This document shows, in pieces, positions 1 to 5,664 of a stretch of 8,101 nt of DNA. Position numbers and translations under genes: made by a program. The stretch is taken from the NCBI GenBank assembly GCA_028293775.1, contig JAQGOD010000322.1, positions 1 to 8,101 on the forward strand. Direction: 5' to 3'. Below the pieces are notes generated by a model, which was not told the origin of the DNA, did not search any database, and saw only the letters and a list, made by a program, of their open reading frames with translations. Origin of the DNA: Gammaproteobacteria bacterium. Lineage in GTDB: Bacteria; Pseudomonadota; Gammaproteobacteria; Steroidobacterales; Steroidobacteraceae. Each line of letters starts with the position of its first letter. Positions within the stretch are counted from its first letter, which is position 1.

Positions 1-341
1 TGCATCCCTGGAGCGCCTTTCAGGCGCGGGGGCAATAGCAGGTTCTCCTCGGTCGACAAGGCCGCAAAAATGCCGCGCTCTTCGGGACAATAGCCTACCC
101 CCAGGCGCGCGACCTTATGCGGCGCCAGGCCGATGGCTTGCACCCCCTCGATCAGTACGGATCCGGTGCGCGAGCCCACCAGCCCCATGATGGCTCGCAG
201 TGTAGTGGTACGTCCCGCGCCGTTGCGGCCCAACAGGGTCACGATCTCCCCTTCCTGCACGCCGAATTCCACACCGTGCAATATGTGCGATTCGCCGTAC
301 CACGCCTCCAGATTTGAAATCTGCAGCATGTCGCGGGCCAT
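1..341 (-). CDS. livF: LivF-type ABC transporter ATP-binding protein (partial, C-terminus off the left edge)
   Basis: This is the second ATPase of a branched-chain amino acid type (HAAT) ABC importer. It works on the cytoplasmic face with LivG to power the LivH/LivM permease. The first 113 residues are visible. They start MARDMLQISNLEAWYG and carry a Walker A motif GRNGAGRTT at residues 38-46, followed by the LivF-typical LRAIMGL and a region around residues 88-103 (GYCPEERGIF) with the family look. The signature, Walker B and H-loop lie beyond the window. The ATG at 341 overlaps the livG stop by one base (TGATG), so the two are probably translationally coupled. An internal ATG at 329 (MLQIS) is an alternative start, but only the first has a purine-rich stretch (GGGA) upstream. 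Oddity: position 44, normally the Walker A lysine, is arginine (codon CGT). I recall arginine here in some LivF homologues, so it may be family variation. The substrate cannot be told; amides, urea and aromatic acids use the same family. Confidence 0.93.
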   Translation of the reverse strand, partial: MARDMLQISNLEAWYGESHILHGVEFGVQEGEIVTLLGRNGAGRTTTLRAIMGLVGSRTGSVLIEGVQAIGLAPHKVARLGVGYCPEERGIFAALSTEENLLLPPRLKGAPGM

Positions 342-1144
342 CAGGCAGATCCCGAAAGCTCGATGCTCGAGCTACCCATGTACGCTTCCACAACCTGGGG
401 GTTTTTGGATACCTCGGCGTAGGGACCCGCCGCGATTACGCGGCCTCGCTGCAGTACTGAAATGGTGTCGGCGATTTTGGATACGACGCTCATATTGTGC
501 TCGACCATCAGCACGGTTCGGTTCGCCGACAGTTGCTTGATCAACTGAGTGACATGCGACACGTCCTCGTGCCCCATGCCCTGCGTCGGTTCATCCAAGA
601 GCATCAAGTCCGGCTCTAAGGCCAGCGTCGTGGCCAGTTCCAACGCCCGCTTGCGCCCATACGGGAGATCTGCAGCGAGCGTTCGGGCCCTGTTGCCCAT
701 GTTCACGTCGCCCCACAGTTGCATCGACCGGTCATCGAGCTTCGTCAGGCTCTTTTCCGATCGCCAGAAATGAAATGAGGTGCCCAATTTGCGCTGCAGA
801 GCTACGCGCACGTTTTCTAAGGCGGTCAGGTGCGGGAACACGGCACAAATCTGAAAAGACCGCACGATGCCCTGCCTGGCAATATCCGCCGGCTTGTCGC
901 GCGTAATGTTCCTGCCGCGATAAACGATCGTGCCCGACGTGGGCTGTAGGAACTTCGTCAGCAGATTAAAGAAGGTCGTCTTACCGGCGCCATTCGGACC
1001 GATCAGCGCATGGATCTCGCCGCGGCGAACGCGCACCGACACGCCGTCGACCGCAACGAACCCATTGAACTCCTTGACCAGACTGTGCGTCTCAAGGATG
1101 ACCTCCTCCGCTAACGCCATCGCGCCCTGCCCCTTCAATGCCAT
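341..1144 (-). CDS. livG: LivG-type branched-chain amino acid ABC transporter ATP-binding protein
   Basis: This is a complete ABC ATPase of 267 residues (LivG is usually about 255), the partner of LivF in a HAAT-family importer. Walker A is GPNGAGKTT at residues 49-57 and the Q-loop glutamine is about residue 98 (RSFQIC). The signature is LPYGRKR at 160-166, a departure from the usual LSYGQQR. Walker B is DLMLLDE at 179-185, with EPTQGMGHED after it, and the H-loop histidine is 216 (VEHNM). The C-terminus VVEAYMGSS is typical of LivG, whose orthologues end in a similar EAYLG tail. The start at 1144 has no clear ribosome binding site. An in-frame ATG at 1120 (residue 9) has AAGGGG and AGGG just upstream and gives 259 residues, so it may be the true start. 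No liv permease or binding-protein gene lies upstream within the window, so any partners should lie to the left beyond livF. The function is clear; the substrate is not. Confidence 0.96.
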   Translation of the reverse strand: MALKGQGAMALAEEVILETHSLVKEFNGFVAVDGVSVRVRRGEIHALIGPNGAGKTTFFNLLTKFLQPTSGTIVYRGRNITRDKPADIARQGIVRSFQICAVFPHLTALENVRVALQRKLGTSFHFWRSEKSLTKLDDRSMQLWGDVNMGNRARTLAADLPYGRKRALELATTLALEPDLMLLDEPTQGMGHEDVSHVTQLIKQLSANRTVLMVEHNMSVVSKIADTISVLQRGRVIAAGPYAEVSKNPQVVEAYMGSSSIELSGSA

Positions 1145-1350
1145 GGTCTGGGTGCGCCGGTACTATGTACGCTTAGAAGCCTTATCTCCGCACCGAATAA
1201 CTCGACGGTAAACTGTTTTGAGCCCCAGTGTCGAGCGAAATAGCGCGGCTGACCGCTTGGAGCTTCTATCGGATCTTAAGCCACGAGCGTGGGACCGCCT
1301 CATGGCAGCGAAATTTGGCCGCGAAATTGCTGAGAGTTTATTCAGTAGAG
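1145..1350. other. Intergenic region upstream of livG
   Basis: This 206-base stretch between the candidate small gene and livG should hold the livG promoter if livG begins its operon. On the minus strand a TTTACC near 1204-1209 could act as a -35 element, but I could not find a convincing -10 at the right distance. A plus-strand frame opening with TTG at 1218 runs through here to 1511 without a ribosome binding site or a recognisable domain, and I do not call it a gene. Confidence 0.4.
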
Positions 1351-1557
1351 CTATTTTGAAGGCGCAGTGCGCGGTGTGTAGTGATTGCGCCTCGTGCCGT
1401 AATGTCCAGCCTTGGAGTTGTGTTTATGGTTCAGCGTGGCGCGCGGCTCGTGCGAGCTGCGAGGAACGAAAGAAGAGGGAGGCGCCCCGCGAGCGTTGCT
1501 CGAAGAGCTGAAAAGTGCTAGCGCGGCAGTGAGCGCGACGCAGGAAAATAACTTCAT
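1351..1557 (-). CDS. Candidate small secreted basic protein
   Basis: I do not recognise this 68-residue product, but it has the marks of a real small exported protein. It opens MKLFSCVALTAALALF with a short positive start, a hydrophobic core of about 13 residues and a likely signal peptidase I site after SSSSNA (near residue 22). The remaining 46 or so residues are very basic and polar, rich in histidine, arginine, lysine, serine and proline, with almost no acidic residues. On the minus strand the ATG is preceded by GAGG seven bases upstream, a good ribosome binding site. It stands alone between the divergent M28 peptidase gene and livG, with 206 bases to livG. No domain or lipobox is visible and the plus strand here shows no better gene. 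It could still be a chance frame, since GC-rich spacers often stay open. Confidence 0.42.
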   Translation of the reverse strand: MKLFSCVALTAALALFSSSSNARGAPPSSFVPRSSHEPRATLNHKHNSKAGHYGTRRNHYTPRTAPSK

Positions 1558-1671
1558 ATTCGTGCCTCATTCGAAGACCTTATGGTCCGTCCATCATGAC
1601 GAATAAAAGCCGGCCCCACTGCGGCCGCACGATAATTTTTGGAATGTGCGACGAATCTCTCACCCCGCGGG

Positions 1672-1692
1672 CTTATGACCGCCGGTCATGAG
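1672..1692. promoter_or_regulatory. Inverted repeat, possible operator between divergent genes
   Basis: A perfect 6-3-6 inverted repeat, ATGACC-GCC-GGTCAT (1675-1689), extends to 9 bases on each side with one mismatch. It lies 90 bases before the M28 peptidase start codon and 115 bases before the divergent small gene. The dyad and its place fit a binding site for a dimeric repressor or activator. The regulator is not identifiable from the window. Confidence 0.3.
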
Positions 1693-1771
1693 GAAATTTG
1701 CAATCTGCGAGGATCGAAAAAGGTCGCCATCAAGGAATCCCAGGCGCCGTGTAGACTATGCGCCAATTTAA

Positions 1772-1777
1772 AGGAGG
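1772..1777 (+). promoter_or_regulatory. Strong ribosome binding site fixing the M28 peptidase start
   Basis: AGGAGG, four bases before the ATG at 1782, is a full Shine-Dalgarno sequence. It settles the start in favour of MDRTVAAIA rather than the in-frame ATG at 1758, which has no such site and would place extra polar residues ahead of the signal peptide. Confidence 0.85.
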
Positions 1778-1781
1778 TTCC

Positions 1782-2963
1782 ATGGACCGAACTGTTGCGG
1801 CAATTGCGATTTCTATGGTTCTCGCGGCGGCCGTTCCCGCCAAATCCACGCCGGCGGATCCGATCAAGGTCCTCGTCGGGCGCCTGGACCTTGAGAGGTA
1901 TAAGGCGACCATCAAAGGTCTGACGCAGTTCGGTGATCGGCGTCAGGGAACAGACCGCAATCGCGCCGCCGTGGATTGGATCGAAGCGCAGCTCAAGAGC
2001 TATGGATGCTCGAACATCGCGCGGATCAAATACACCTATTCGCCCACCGACCAGCAACGGCCAAGCGGCCCCCCCATTTCACAGAGCAGCGAAACCGCAG
2101 TCGGCGGCGGACGGTACCGCGGCGCTCGCGGCCACACCGGCGTGAATGTCGATCCCCAGCTGCAAACCGATGAAAAGCTGCGCAAGCTCAATTCGCAGCC
2201 CTCCGAGCCTGGGGCTCGCGAAGAAGCGTATTGCACTCAAGTGGGTACTACGCACCCGGATGAAATGTACATCGTCGGCGCCCACATGGACGGACATGGT
2301 TGGGGCGAAGCTGCGAACGATGACGGCTCGGGAACCGCCTTGGTTATGGAGTTAGCGCGAATTCTGTCGGCACCCGGCATCAAGACAGATCGATCGATCC
2401 GTTTTGCGCTCTGGAACAATGAAGAAACGGGTCTGAACGGCGCTCGCGCCTACGTCGACCAACGCGCGGCACTGCAGGGCAAGGAAGACCCTGCCGGGTC
2501 GGGTCGTTACCCCGAGCCCAAGTGGCTGGGAATGATCCAGCACGACATGATGCTTTTTGATCACGGCATGCCGCGGGCGGATGGCAGCATGTCGAAGCAA
2601 CAGCGCCCGGAAGCCGACGTCCACATCGAATTTCAATCACTCGCCAAGGCGGCGGACGGCGCACAAAAGCTGGCGTGGACCTTTTATGCTGCGAACGAAG
2701 CCTACGCCGCCGACTATCCCGCTGCCGTGGGCCCGCACATGACCAATACGGATAGCACACCCTTTATGGACCTCGTGCCTGCCATCAGCCTCCGGGAGAA
2801 TGAGCGCGGACGAGAAATCGGCGCGGGCTGGGATCCGCAGTGGCACCAGCCCAGCGATGTCTACGCAACGTATAACGACGCTGACTTTCGCTTAGGCCTG
2901 AACGCGGCACAGACCACGCTGGGCGCGGTCGGCAAGCTAGCAGGCGTAACGCTCACGCACTGA
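1782..2963 (+). CDS. Exported M28-family zinc peptidase (aminopeptidase)
   Basis: This 393-residue protein is a co-catalytic dizinc peptidase of the M28 family, expected to remove N-terminal residues from peptides outside the cytoplasm. Residues 1-19 form a short signal peptide (hydrophobic core TVAAIAISMVLAAAVPA, likely cut after VPA). All expected metal and catalytic positions are present: H168 and D170 in GAHMDGHG, D180/D181 in NDDGSG, E214/E215 in NNEETG, D255 in IQHDMM, and H355 in QWHQPSD. The DSTPFMDLVPAISLRE stretch near 324-338 matches the SDHxPF-GIPA region of the family. The first 90 residues after the signal look like the usual helical lead-in, and residues near 86-145 form a poorly conserved insertion. 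It stands alone between a divergent and a convergent candidate gene, with no visible terminator behind it. Family assignment is firm; the substrate is unknown. A dipeptidyl or carboxypeptidase-like activity is possible within M28. Confidence 0.95.
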   Translation: MDRTVAAIAISMVLAAAVPAKSTPADPIKVLVGRLDLERYKATIKGLTQFGDRRQGTDRNRAAVDWIEAQLKSYGCSNIARIKYTYSPTDQQRPSGPPISQSSETAVGGGRYRGARGHTGVNVDPQLQTDEKLRKLNSQPSEPGAREEAYCTQVGTTHPDEMYIVGAHMDGHGWGEAANDDGSGTALVMELARILSAPGIKTDRSIRFALWNNEETGLNGARAYVDQRAALQGKEDPAGSGRYPEPKWLGMIQHDMMLFDHGMPRADGSMSKQQRPEADVHIEFQSLAKAADGAQKLAWTFYAANEAYAADYPAAVGPHMTNTDSTPFMDLVPAISLRENERGREIGAGWDPQWHQPSDVYATYNDADFRLGLNAAQTTLGAVGKLAGVTLTH

Positions 2964-2967
2964 CGAG

Positions 2968-3156
2968 TCAACCCCGACCCGTTGTGTAGCGCTTAAAGGC
3001 TAGCCACTCAAGACACCACTCAGCTCGCGCCACATGCTCCCAGTCCCCCGCGACGTCCGCCTTAGCTCGCATATCGAGCAGGGTCCTGACTCTCGGATCA
3101 TCGTCGTCCTTTGCGATGCGCTGAGCGTCGTCTTGGCGTTCCTTGATGGCTGCCAT
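2968..3156 (-). CDS. Possible small hypothetical protein (62 aa)
   Basis: I do not recognise this product. It is a 62-residue, highly charged, probably cytoplasmic and helical protein: an acidic start with DDDDPRVRTLLDMR, then GDWEHVARAEWCLEWLAFKRY, which reads as an amphipathic helix with three tryptophans. The composition is more protein-like than the overlapping plus-strand frame. Against it, the ATG at 3156 has only a weak AGG eleven bases upstream. Its stop is four bases from the end of the M28 gene, so the two converge. It is the only plausible gene in the 378 bases between the M28 and CE4 genes. Confidence 0.42.
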   Translation of the reverse strand: MAAIKERQDDAQRIAKDDDDPRVRTLLDMRAKADVAGDWEHVARAEWCLEWLAFKRYTTGRG

Positions 3157-3341
3157 GATGCAGCAAACCTAACTCAATTGAGGCGCCTCGTCTGTGCGCT
3201 ACCGAACTTTCGTCAGCGGACGCCCAAACCTTTCATGAGTCTTTTCATGACCTTTTCGCGGAAACTTGCCCCAGCTTATTGCATCTTGTGCAGTGCGATT
3301 CCCAAGCGGCGGCCAAGTTAACGACCTGAGAAATAAATCGA
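3157..3341. promoter_or_regulatory. Spacer upstream of the CE4 gene, with short palindromes and a direct repeat
   Basis: These 185 bases separate the possible minus-strand gene from the CE4 deacetylase and should hold the deacetylase promoter. Two perfect 10-base palindromes overlap at 3173-3189: CTCAATTGAG and GAGGCGCCTC share their GAG. Further on, TTTCATGA occurs at 3231-3238 and again at 3243-3250, a 12-base period. I could not pick a confident -35/-10 pair. The palindromes are candidate operators only. Confidence 0.3.
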
Positions 3342-4274
3342 ATGCTCATCCACAATCTAGTTCGTTCCCTGCGTCCCCTCCCCTGGCTTCTAGCCGCGGC
3401 CCTTGTCGCCGCTATTCCGAGGTTCGCAGATGCGCAAAGCGTCGCGTTGACTTTCGACGACGGTCTCGACCCTCGCGAGGAGCCGCAGGCGGCAGCTTGG
3501 AACGAGGCTATTCTCGATGCGCTCGCCGCGGACGGAGTCAAGTCGATGTTGTTTGCCGCAGGCGCACGAGTCGATAGTGCGGAGGGGATGGCCCTGGTCA
3601 GAGACTGGGGGCTAGCAGGTCATTCCATTGGCAATCATACTTATACTCATTCAAATTTCGATAGCCACCGCATGACCCTTGAGAGGTTTATAGCCGATAT
3701 CGAGCGTGACGAGGCGCTGCTACAGAATTATCCCGGTTGGACGCCACGTCTGCGATTTCCTTATCTGAAGGAAGGTAATACGGCCCTTAAACGTGACGGT
3801 ATGCGGGCATGGCAGAGCGCTCGCCGTTATGAGAGCGGCGCCGTCAGCATAGACACCAGCGATTGGTACTACGACGAGCGATATCGAAAATGGCGAGCCC
3901 TTCATCCGCAGGCAGACTCCGGAGCATACCGCGACGCCTACTTGCAGCACATATGGGCTCGATCTCTCTACTACGATAGTCTCTCGCGAAAACTCCTGAG
4001 GCGAAGCGCAAAGTACGTGATCTTGCTGCACACTCGTAGAATCAATGCGGATTTCCTTCCAGACATGATCCATATGTTCCGATCGAAAGGATGGACAATT
4101 ATCTCTCCAGCGGAAGCATTTAGCGATCCGCTGTATTCGATGAAGCCGGCAGTCCTGCCCGCCGGTGAGAGCATCTTATGGTCGCTCGCCAAACAAGCGA
4201 GAGTTCCGCACTTGCGGTACCCCGCTGAAGACGACGTATACGAAAAACCGATCCTCGACAAATTAGGTCTCTAA
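3342..4274 (+). CDS. Exported CE4 (NodB-type) polysaccharide deacetylase
   Basis: This 310-residue protein should remove acetyl groups from N-acetylated sugars in an extracytoplasmic polysaccharide such as peptidoglycan or an exopolysaccharide. Residues 1-31 are a signal peptide (core LPWLLAAALVAAI, likely cut after ADA). The NodB motifs are complete: TFDDG at 37-41 (D39 likely base, D40 metal ligand), HTYTH at 99-103 with both metal histidines, RFPY at 138-141, DWYY at 174-177, and LLH at 228-230. Residues beyond about 260 form a short extra tail of unknown role. The start has only a weak GAG-containing ribosome site, but the signal peptide begins close behind it, which supports it. The gene is alone: the Spy-like gene follows after 128 bases with its own promoter-like region. 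The actual sugar substrate cannot be inferred; no polysaccharide synthesis genes are nearby. Confidence 0.94.
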   Translation: MLIHNLVRSLRPLPWLLAAALVAAIPRFADAQSVALTFDDGLDPREEPQAAAWNEAILDALAADGVKSMLFAAGARVDSAEGMALVRDWGLAGHSIGNHTYTHSNFDSHRMTLERFIADIERDEALLQNYPGWTPRLRFPYLKEGNTALKRDGMRAWQSARRYESGAVSIDTSDWYYDERYRKWRALHPQADSGAYRDAYLQHIWARSLYYDSLSRKLLRRSAKYVILLHTRRINADFLPDMIHMFRSKGWTIISPAEAFSDPLYSMKPAVLPAGESILWSLAKQARVPHLRYPAEDDVYEKPILDKLGL

Positions 4275-4315
4275 GCCGTGATCCGGCACCGCAATGTTTG
4301 ACCCCCGAAAGTTAC

Positions 4316-4330
4316 TTTACAATTCTTTAC
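4316..4330 (-). promoter_or_regulatory. CpxR-box-like direct repeat (GTAAA-N5-GTAAA)
   Basis: The plus strand reads TTTAC-AATTC-TTTAC; the minus strand reads GTAAA-GAATT-GTAAA, an exact match to the tandem GTAAA motif with a five-base spacer bound by CpxR in enterobacteria. A degenerate third half-site (GTTAC) abuts it at 4311-4315. It ends 72 bases before the Spy-like start codon and touches the candidate -35 element, a usual place for an activator site. The response regulator two genes on is the natural candidate to bind it. The sequence match is seen; the binding is inferred. Confidence 0.6.
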
Positions 4331-4355
4331 CTGGTCTGCAACAACGGCTAACAAT
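4326..4355 (+). promoter_or_regulatory. Candidate sigma-70-type promoter of the Spy-RR-HK operon
   Basis: TTTACC (4326-4331, four of six matches to TTGACA) and AACAAT (4350-4355, four of six to TATAAT) are 18 bases apart. The -35 overlaps the second half of the GTAAA direct repeat, and the implied start of transcription is some 40 bases before the ATG at 4403. The weak hexamers fit an activator-dependent promoter. Nothing rules out another start in this AT-richer spacer. Confidence 0.35.
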
Positions 4356-4402
4356 AGACGCGCAGAGTCTTCATTGTGTTCTTCACCCATTTTGAGGCCA
4401 CC

Positions 4403-4936
4403 ATGACTACTCCCGTCGAACCCAACTCCTCGAACCGCCTTTTACAGCGTTCGCTGTTCAACCGCATGACCTTTGCAGTCCTTGTCGCTGGCGCCACCCT
4501 GGTTGGCAGCGTCGCCGCACTCGCGAATGGGGCCGGCATGTGCGGATGGCATCACGGCATGATGAGCGGCACACACAGCGCTGCGGATGTCTCCGCTCAC
4601 GTCGATCATATGCTGAAGCACTTGTATGTTGAGATCGACGCAACCGACGCCCAAAAAGCGCAAATCACGCCCATGGTGAAACAGGCCGTGAATGACTTGC
4701 TGCCTTTACATGCTCAGTTGCAAGCTGCGCACGCTCAGATTACGCAGGGACTTGCGCAGAGCCCGATCGATCGCTCTGCGCTGGAGGCGGCACGCGTGGC
4801 GCATCTGCAGCTGGCCGATCAAGCCTCCAAGCGAATTGTGCAACTCATCGCCGATGTCGGTGACCTGCTGACGGCCACGCAACGCAATGCGCTCGCGACC
4901 CACCTGACTAAAATGCACGGCAAAGCGGGTACTTAA
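4403..4936 (+). CDS. Spy/CpxP-like periplasmic protein (LTxxQ family)
   Basis: This 177-residue exported protein resembles the Spy/CpxP group, helical periplasmic proteins that act as chaperones, sense metal or misfolding stress, or damp the sensor kinase. Residues 1-21 are a polar lead, followed by a hydrophobic export segment (about 22-41, ending VAALANG). Next comes a Met/His/Cys-rich stretch, CGWHHGMMSG at 47-56 with more histidines to 73, which could bind copper or another metal. Then long alpha-helices follow, with a first LTxxQ-like site near 80-88 (ATDAQKAQI) and a clear one at 156-160 (LTATQ). I chose the ATG at 4403 because GAGG lies five bases upstream. A GTG at 4376 in the same frame would add nine residues and has a poorer site. 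It is the first gene of a unit with the regulator and kinase (41 bases to the next gene), and a GTAAA repeat lies upstream. The exact role, chaperone or feedback inhibitor, is not decided by the sequence. Confidence 0.87.
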   Translation: MTTPVEPNSSNRLLQRSLFNRMTFAVLVAGATLVGSVAALANGAGMCGWHHGMMSGTHSAADVSAHVDHMLKHLYVEIDATDAQKAQITPMVKQAVNDLLPLHAQLQAAHAQITQGLAQSPIDRSALEAARVAHLQLADQASKRIVQLIADVGDLLTATQRNALATHLTKMHGKAGT

Positions 4937-4948
4937 CGCTATAGCATT

Positions 4949-4974
4949 GGCGACTGACTGTCTTTAGAGTCGCC
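4949..4974 (+). promoter_or_regulatory. Hairpin just before the response regulator start codon
   Basis: GGCGACT (4949-4955) and AGTCGCC (4968-4974) form a perfect seven-base stem around a 12-base loop, ending three bases before the ATG at 4978. It takes up most of the 41-base gap after the Spy-like gene and covers the place where the ribosome would bind. No T-run follows, so it is not a typical terminator. It could lower translation of the regulator relative to the Spy-like protein or stabilise a processed message. Confidence 0.4.
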
Positions 4975-4977
4975 GCG

Positions 4978-5664
4978 ATGGCCGAGCGCATATTGCTGGT
5001 TGAAGATGATCCTCGTCTTGCCGAGATGCTCGTGGAGTATCTCGGCCAGGCGGGATTTATCCTGACTGTGGCGTCACGAGGCATCTCTGCGCTTGAGCGC
5101 CTGGCTCAGACAGACTTCGACGCGGTCGTGCTTGATTTGATGCTGCCTGATATGGATGGACTGGAAGTGTGCCGGCGGCTGCGCGGCGTCAACGACACAC
5201 CGGTGCTGATGTTGACCGCTCGAGGCGATGCGATCGATCGGATTGTGGGCTTGGAACTCGGTGCGGATGACTATTTGCCGAAGCCTTTTGAGCCGCGTGA
5301 ATTGGTTGCGCGCCTACGCGCCATTGTGCGTCGGCGCATGCGGGGCCCAGGTGAAAGGGCGCTGCATTTCGGCCGCTTGGAACTCGATACCGCGGCCAGG
5401 CTCGTGCGCTTGGATGGCAGGGCCTGCGAACTGACCGCCTACCAGTTCGACCTCCTTGTCGCGCTGGCAAAGAACGCCGGGCGCGTGTTGTCCCGCGAGA
5501 CATTGATGGACTTGGTGAAGGGTGAGAGTTTCGAATCCTTCGACCGCTCCATCGACGTACACGTCTCGCGGATCCGCGCAGTCATAGAGGACAATCCCAA
5601 AAAACCGCGTCGCATCATTACCGTGAGAGCGGCCGGGTACGTGTTCGCCAAGGCGCAAGAGTAG
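4978..5664 (+). CDS. OmpR/PhoB-family response regulator (CpxR-like)
   Basis: This is a 228-residue DNA-binding response regulator, full length for the family. The receiver domain (about 3-115) has the acidic pair D10/D11, the phospho-acceptor D53 in VVLDLMLP, T80 and the lysine K102 in PKPF. The winged-helix domain (about 128-224) has the recognition region FDRSIDVHVSRIR (188-200), close to the FSRAIDMHIS stretch I recall from E. coli CpxR, and ends in the family-typical TVRAAGYVF wing. It should be phosphorylated by the kinase encoded next and bind promoter DNA as a dimer, plausibly at the GTAAA repeat before the Spy-like gene. It follows that gene by 41 bases, mostly taken up by a hairpin. 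Its stop overlaps the kinase GTG start by one base (TAGTG). RstA-like or other OmpR-type specificity remains possible, so I leave the symbol blank. Confidence 0.95.
   Translation: MAERILLVEDDPRLAEMLVEYLGQAGFILTVASRGISALERLAQTDFDAVVLDLMLPDMDGLEVCRRLRGVNDTPVLMLTARGDAIDRIVGLELGADDYLPKPFEPRELVARLRAIVRRRMRGPGERALHFGRLELDTAARLVRLDGRACELTAYQFDLLVALAKNAGRVLSRETLMDLVKGESFESFDRSIDVHVSRIRAVIEDNPKKPRRIITVRAAGYVFAKAQE

Noticed and set aside
133..540. Plus-strand open frame of 135 codons across livF/livG
   Set aside because: It is antisense to two clear ABC ATPase genes, has no ribosome site and its translation looks like random GC-rich sequence.
930..1211. Plus-strand frame of 93 codons over the livG start
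   Set aside because: It is a mirror of the LivG coding pattern with no domain or ribosome site.
1218..1511. Plus-strand frame of 97 codons in the livG/M28 spacer
   Set aside because: It needs a TTG start with no ribosome site, lacks any domain, and its later part is cysteine- and arginine-rich in the way chance frames often are; the opposite-strand frame has a better start and a signal peptide.
1601..1640. CGGCC/GGCCG stem with a T-run on either strand, looking like a terminator
   Set aside because: The stem is only five bases with a seven-base loop, and no gene ends nearby on either strand that would need it; an attenuator in the small gene's leader is possible but unsupported.
2380..2760. 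Minus-strand frame of 126 codons inside the M28 gene
   Set aside because: It is antisense to a gene with all M28 metal ligands intact and has arginine-rich chance composition.
3149..3164. GCTGC/GCAGC inverted repeat over the start of the 62-residue frame
   Set aside because: A five-base stem is expected by chance at this GC content.
3034..3321. Plus-strand frame of 95 codons in the M28/CE4 spacer
   Set aside because: No ribosome site or domain is seen, and the composition is less protein-like than the opposite 62-residue frame.
4275..4287. GCCG-TGATC-CGGC stem after the CE4 stop, considered as a terminator
   Set aside because: A four-base stem without a T-run is too weak to call.
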